From the NCBI RefSeq assembly GCF_965363235.1, contig NC_134848.1, forward strand, positions 64,670,681 to 64,734,680: 64,000 nucleotides of DNA, read 5' to 3'. Positions 59,701 to 64,000 of the stretch are shown here, one piece after another. The number at the start of each line of letters is the position of its first letter. Position 1 is the stretch's first letter. The translations under genes and the position numbers were made by a program. The stretch comes from Mytilus galloprovincialis. Taxonomy: Eukaryota > Mollusca > Bivalvia > Mytilida > Mytilidae. The notes below the pieces were generated by a model. It saw only the letters and a program-made list of their open reading frames with translations. It had not been told where the DNA came from and ran no database searches.

Positions 59701-62700
59701 AAGTGGGGGCAGTAGGGCCGTCCGCCCTCCCTTTTTGGGAAAAAATTTGGTTGCTTATATAGGGAATCACTGAAGCGTCACTGGAGCGGGCCCCTTCTTA
59801 GGCAGTCAGTGGGCCCACACTTGTGAAAATTTCTGGATCCGCCACTGGTTTGGGTCTTAAAGTAAAGATTGAAAATCCAATTCAAATTGGTCCTGGCTGT
59901 AGACCTTAACTTTGTTTTCTATTCAATAAGTCTCATTCCAGAATAATAAAATGTATTGTTTAATAATATGTTCTTAAAATATAGCGTTTGCGTCTGTTCA
60001 ACACTCTGAAGTTTGTATGTTGATCGTTAGTTTTGCTTTAATTTCTTTTATTGTCGGATTGTCGGATAGTTATTTTCATGTTTTTTTTTGTTTTTTTTTG
60101 TGTATTTCTACTTGTCATACATGTTAATCAATGATTTTTTTTCGCCCTGAAAAATATTTGTTTTATGTATAGTTTTTCAAATATTCTAGGGTGACACTTT
60201 CCTTCCGAAAAAGAGAAAAACATACCTGTTTACTTCGTGTTATATCGACAATAATTTAGTGAAAGTACTTATTTATTTATCTATATTCTAGTTGTTTATC
60301 TATTACCTTAAGTTGTTTTTCAACATTTATACAAATATACAATAATTGTCCTTTTACAAAATTTAATAGGATTTAAATAGTTTTATGATGTCAGTTTCCA
60401 AACAAAAATAAAACTATTTATTTGTATCTGTTGATCTGAATGTCGACATCAATTTACAGATATACATCTCAAAAATTCTTTAGTTCGTTTGACAAGTCAA
60501 CAACCGAAGGGCAATAACATGTGTGTATTCCCTTTGCAACAATGCATGTTTTAGGATGGTGGTTTTGACAATTAAATATCTCCTATCCCCGGGGCACTAC
60601 ATTTTATCTGGCCATCAAACTGGTGTTTATGACTAACACGATGTATAATGAGACGGTGACAATTCTGTGCTCAGACGAAATACACAGAAAACTGTGTAAG
60701 TTAAGATTGAATTGCTGTTGTAGTTGTTGTTAGTAATGTCAGCTAAGGTCATCTGAAGTACAGATTGATCAGTGGAAAGTAGACTACTTTTTTGCGAAAT
60801 ATTATGATTTGTTATAAGGGTTTTGATGGGGTTTACGGAAAATGACGGGACAAAAACACGTATAAAAAGGATAAACAAATTGATTATGGAAAAATAGACC
60901 ACAAAGGAAAAAACAGAGAATTATACATTGTGCTGAAAATAAGGACTAGAGAATCATAGGCAAAATGAATAAAGAATAGAAAAAACAAGGACCAACAATT
61001 TAAACTCTTTCATATTTTATATGTAAAATGATTATCAAAAATTTATTTCCACCTCCGATGCTCATTACAACGAATTTTAAAAGCACAAAGCACACACTGA
61101 TAACTAAATTAAATTAAACTATACTTAAATACGTATCACATTTATGAATTGTATAATACAAATAAAGCATTTAGACTCTTTGATTGAATGTTTATCGTTT
61201 AAGTCCAATATCAACTCAAACAATGTTTGGTTCAGATGTGGACTATCGTAAAAAGTCTATCTGTCAGAAGAAAACCATTTTTTCTTTATTTTTTTATGTT
61301 TCCGATTTTTCTGCACCGTTTTTCGGGAGCATTTTAATTGTTTGGTGTTATTGTACGATTGCGCGATAAAGACATAATACATGCGAAATGTTCTCCAATG
61401 ATAGAAAGGTATGATCGGTTACCTTTGTCACTTCATTTAACAATAAGGGACATTTTCAGTATGTTCCTGAATCTTTAAAATCACTCAAAGGACCAAAATT
61501 TCACGCATGTGCCTTGTGCTTGGTTCTATACGTTTTTCATTTTAAACCCAAAATGTGCGCAAACGCAAATGTGCCCCTCGTGTGGTTTTCTAAATAGTTT
61601 ATCTTACATAAATACTTGTACTCTCTGCACAGTAAACAAAACACTTTGGAAAATACATTGTATCTCAATCATTGATGGATTTTTTTTAAAACATTTATAC
61701 CTTTTCTGAATTCCCAAATTTCATCAAAATTTAATAAAAAAAAATGTCGTCGTCTCATTAGCGAGAATTCATTCATATTTGGTTCCAGAGTAAATCTAAT
61801 GAAACATTTTATAAAATTATATTTCAACATTCAACAGCAACGCAAATAGGACTAAACATTTTCATGAAATAATGTTTGAGAATGCTTAAGGTATATAACT
61901 TTGTTACTACAATTACACCAAGTTGCATCGCCATTCCAAACCTTACGTTTTGAATAGTGAAAGTAAAATTTAAAAACCCTTTGATTTTCATTTACAAGCT
62001 CAATGTAAATGCAATCAAAAGCTTAATTTGATGCATACATGTCAAGAAACTGCAACAATTTATCAGTTTCCAAATATAGATCTTTATTTTTACAGCTTCA
62101 TTTATTTGATATATCATAGATGCTACACATCCCAGTAAGAACTGATTAATCAACCGAAATAACCAATTTAGACCACATTGACTTTTTGTGTTTCCATGTT
62201 CAACATTTCCTATTTTTTTATATGCTATAACTTAACAATTCACTACAGTTTCCTTACGAACAAATCTTAATCATAGTTTTTAACTAGCTTTTATACATTC
62301 TTTTACATATTGTTGTTTGTACAAATTTCATGCATTCATGTTTATTTCGTATTGAAAACTGTTAAAGAGGCTAGAATTTGATGAAAAATATATTATATAC
62401 GAATTGAACAATAGTAATGCTTTCATACAAGTTTTTAAAACATTTTTAACAGTGTCTGTTCAAATTTCAAGGAACCAAGTTCACGTTCGTAAAAAAAGAG
62501 GTTTGAATTTGTGGAAAAAAAAATAAGATGGAGCAAGTTATTTTGGAAATTTAAAACTTAAAATACATACCGAGAGACATAATGAACAAATTCTGTCCGC
62601 CGAAAAAATAATGTTTCCGAAAATATCCACTTGTTTCTTGAATTAAAACAACATCTAACTTTACTTTGTTAGTAAAAAAAGGCCAGAGGCTATTCGAATG

Positions 62701-63084
62701 TTGTCAATTCATTCGTGACTTATAAATGATACTCCTTAGCCAAAGGGATAGATAAAGATGAAGAAGTTACTGCGTTGATAAATGAGACATTCATTTGCAG
62801 TGGCGGATTCAGGATATATATGATTAAAACGTTGTTTCCCCAAGTAAAAAATCGGTAAAAATTAAAAAGTCTTTTTATCATTTAAATATATCATGATGTT
62901 TAAAGTGTTTTTAAATTGATATTTTACTTTGAAATGAAACGGACCGAACAGGGTTTTTACTAAGCTTACTCCTTTGAAAGAACACAAGCTTTTCGTTCAA
63001 GAACCATTCGCTATGATATTGAGACGATATACTTATCATGTTTGCTACAGCGTCCTTTTCCAATCTTAATCGGACATTGTCTGA
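53747..63084 (-). CDS. Gene D: type I membrane protein, partial (5' exons not seen)
   Basis: Minus-strand exons with consistent phases: 63084-62970, 62663-62571, 58757-58707, 58437-58188, 57049-56951, 56055-56014, 55070-54759, 53840-53747 (stop). The visible part is 351 residues. It starts with an ectodomain remnant (SDNVRLRLEKDAV...FFGGQNLFIMSLG) and a short ...MCECSS... segment. A helix at about 109-135 (VLAGVLAGLATFLFLALPLL) leads into a Cys-rich border, then Gly5, Lys3 and Ala8 tracts. The acidic and aromatic tail includes SYRSWDKNWDKLDRFDHD, a glycine-rich stretch, Tyr motifs, and C-terminal KQTSF, which fits a class I PDZ ligand (T at -2, F at 0). I do not recognise the family; a large adhesion-type receptor whose main ectodomain lies upstream is inference. 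Confidence 0.82.
55288..55500 (+). repeat. Dispersed repeat, copy 1 (intron of gene D)
   Basis: Shares TCTAGGAATAYRATTGGTTA, GGAGACCGTGTATATTC, ATATTAGGTTAG and CCATATGGAATTTACTGA with 63496-63941, in the same order and orientation. Confidence 0.75.
56288..56480 (+). repeat. Dispersed repeat, CTCGGAGTTCAGTA family
   Basis: Contains CAGGTTAATCCATCATTTTC, CCTGTACCAAGTCAGGAATA, GTTGTCCATTCGTTTGATGT and TCCTCGGAGTTCAGTATTTT. It lies in an intron of gene D. Confidence 0.75.
58177..58188 (-). other. Tandem splice donors 12 bases apart in gene D
   Basis: The juxtamembrane exon ends at CAAG|GTTTGT (exon end 58188). Twelve bases later in transcript order the same GTTTGT follows AACAG, giving an exon end at 58177-58176. 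Both choices keep the frame; the longer form would add four residues (RFVN). Which one is used cannot be told from sequence. Confidence 0.35.
58800..59690 (-). other. Gene D intron, first part
   Basis: Non-coding. Homopolymer runs of T and G near 59330-59360. No exon with matching phase was found between 58758 and 62570. Confidence 0.45.
59695..59849. mobile_element. Small MITE, CAGTGGCGGATCCAG family, with GTTTG at both flanks
   Basis: The left end is CAGAGGCGGATTAAG and the reverse complement of the right end is CAGTGGCGGATCCAG. GTTTG flanks both sides. The interior TAGGGAATCACTGAAGC is shared with 8060-8206. A start of another copy (CAGTGGCGGATTCAG) lies at 62800-62815. Confidence 0.75.
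59850..62570 (-). other. Gene D intron, second part
   Basis: A long AT-rich intron with no bounded repeat or exon that I can support. Confidence 0.4.
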
Positions 63085-63495
63085 CTGGGTGTAATATTTT
63101 GATCGAAAACAAAACCATAAAAATATGGGGTGTTGGGCCCCACTTTTGAAAGCCATTTCAATTTCTATTTGAATATAAGATAAGATATTGAGTCTAACTT
63201 TCGAATGGACAGGTCCAGATAATTCCCTTGCCTATTTAATACGATATTATCATGATAAAAGTTTTATTTTGACTCGGCTCACATATAACATCACAAACAT
63301 TAGCTCTTCGCACCAATTACCGAATATGAGTAACATATAAATAACAGTTAAGGGCATACGATACAGTTTCGATCTTATGTCGATATTTTGCTGAAAATTT
63401 GCACGTTGGCTATTTCGTGCCAGATTAAATTAAATATGCTATAAAAAATATACTTTCATGTGCTAATTTTGAGTAAAATGAGGTCGAAATTTTAT
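63085..63495. other. Upstream of the last visible gene D exon
   Basis: An open stretch ending at a GTGAGC-type donor near 63250 could be a further exon in the right phase, but its acceptor is poor and I do not call it. Confidence 0.3.
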
Positions 63496-63941
63496 CTATC
63501 TTACCTACTATTAATTTCTAGGAATACGATTGGTTAAAAGCGTCCACTTGGAGACCGTGTATATTCAATATTAGGTTAGAAGGGAGGCGGGGCTTAATTC
63601 AATACATAGTTAATAGTGGATTTACAACTTGGCATTGTTTGATTACTTAAAAGTATTGAAAGTTCTGTTTAATATTGTTATATCAAGGTTGTTGATAGTT
63701 AATAGTTATTGTTTGCATTATTTTTTTTAGTGCAGACAAAGTGAAGACGATTTTTAAAATTGAACACTAGTCTTGAACACTTTAATATAGAAATAAGAAA
63801 ATATGTTTTGATAGCAAATGAGACAACTCTAGTCAAAATTTAACAAATAAAGATAGTCGGTCAGATAAGTTCGCTACATAGCTTGTAACTCCATATGGAA
63901 TTTACTGAACCCGTATCAATGATTAGGTCACTAACACACTA
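63496..63941 (+). repeat. Dispersed repeat, copy 2 (with an internal insertion)
   Basis: Same words as the 55288-55500 copy but about twice as long. The extra middle part includes a scrap resembling the GAGACAACT dispersed repeat. Confidence 0.7.
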
Positions 63942-64000
63942 ATAATATCAACTCGAAATTCGGATTTGTGGGCGTATTTTTCCTCAAGTTTTAACAGAAA

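Noticed and set aside
63245-63340. Further upstream exon of gene D
   Set aside because: The phase fits a GTGAGC donor, but there is no acceptable acceptor and the peptide is not distinctive.

Overview
The window looks like nuclear DNA of a marine bivalve, most likely a mussel (Mytilus-type). It is very AT-rich and gene-poor, its introns are short to medium with GT/AG borders, and it is full of short dispersed repeats of kinds I associate with mussel genomes. The species call rests on recognising those repeats and on gene style, not on a database match.

All four supported genes lie on the minus strand and encode single-pass membrane proteins with long cytoplasmic tails. Genes A (14069-16788) and B (19617-25623) are tandem paralogues. 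Each starts in an exon that contributes only ATG plus one G, followed by a membrane exon and a large tail. The B tail carries five TQT tripeptides, four of them spaced exactly ten residues apart, which resembles a multivalent ligand for dynein light chain LC8. In A most of these anchors have eroded. Gene C (43980-49824, 5' end unsettled) has one sushi (CCP) domain, a membrane helix and a tail of about 330 residues ending in three very small exons. Gene D (53747-63084, 5' end beyond what I can see) has a cysteine-bearing ectodomain stub, a membrane helix, a Gly/Lys/Ala tract and a tail ending in a PDZ-type motif. Exon borders were assigned by eye from splice signals and reading-phase agreement.

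By region: 1-5400 is an old, diverged direct duplication of about 2.9 kb, interrupted by a TTAA-flanked MITE and a retroelement fossil. 5400-14000 is non-coding, with a (CT)n tract, an element built of five ~162-bp repeats, a ~750-bp bivalve repeat, and small satellites. 14-25.8 kb holds genes A and B, with a perfect 52-bp palindrome between them. 26.6-30.4 kb holds two tandem duplications, one nearly identical with a ~1.46-kb unit. 30.4-43.9 kb is gene-free and repeat-rich, including a foldback element whose empty site is preserved next to it. 44-49.8 kb is gene C. 51.7-52.4 kb is a 57-bp minisatellite. 53.7-63.1 kb is gene D. The last kilobase holds a second copy of a repeat also found in an intron of gene D.

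The most interesting candidate system is the A/B pair. It would be a membrane-anchored cytoplasmic scaffold with no real ectodomain, a ten-residue TQT array, a conserved tiny upstream ORF and an initiator codon at the very end of exon 1. The membrane exon has the same intron phases as that of the sushi gene C, so A/B may derive from such a receptor by loss of the ectodomain. That origin is inference.
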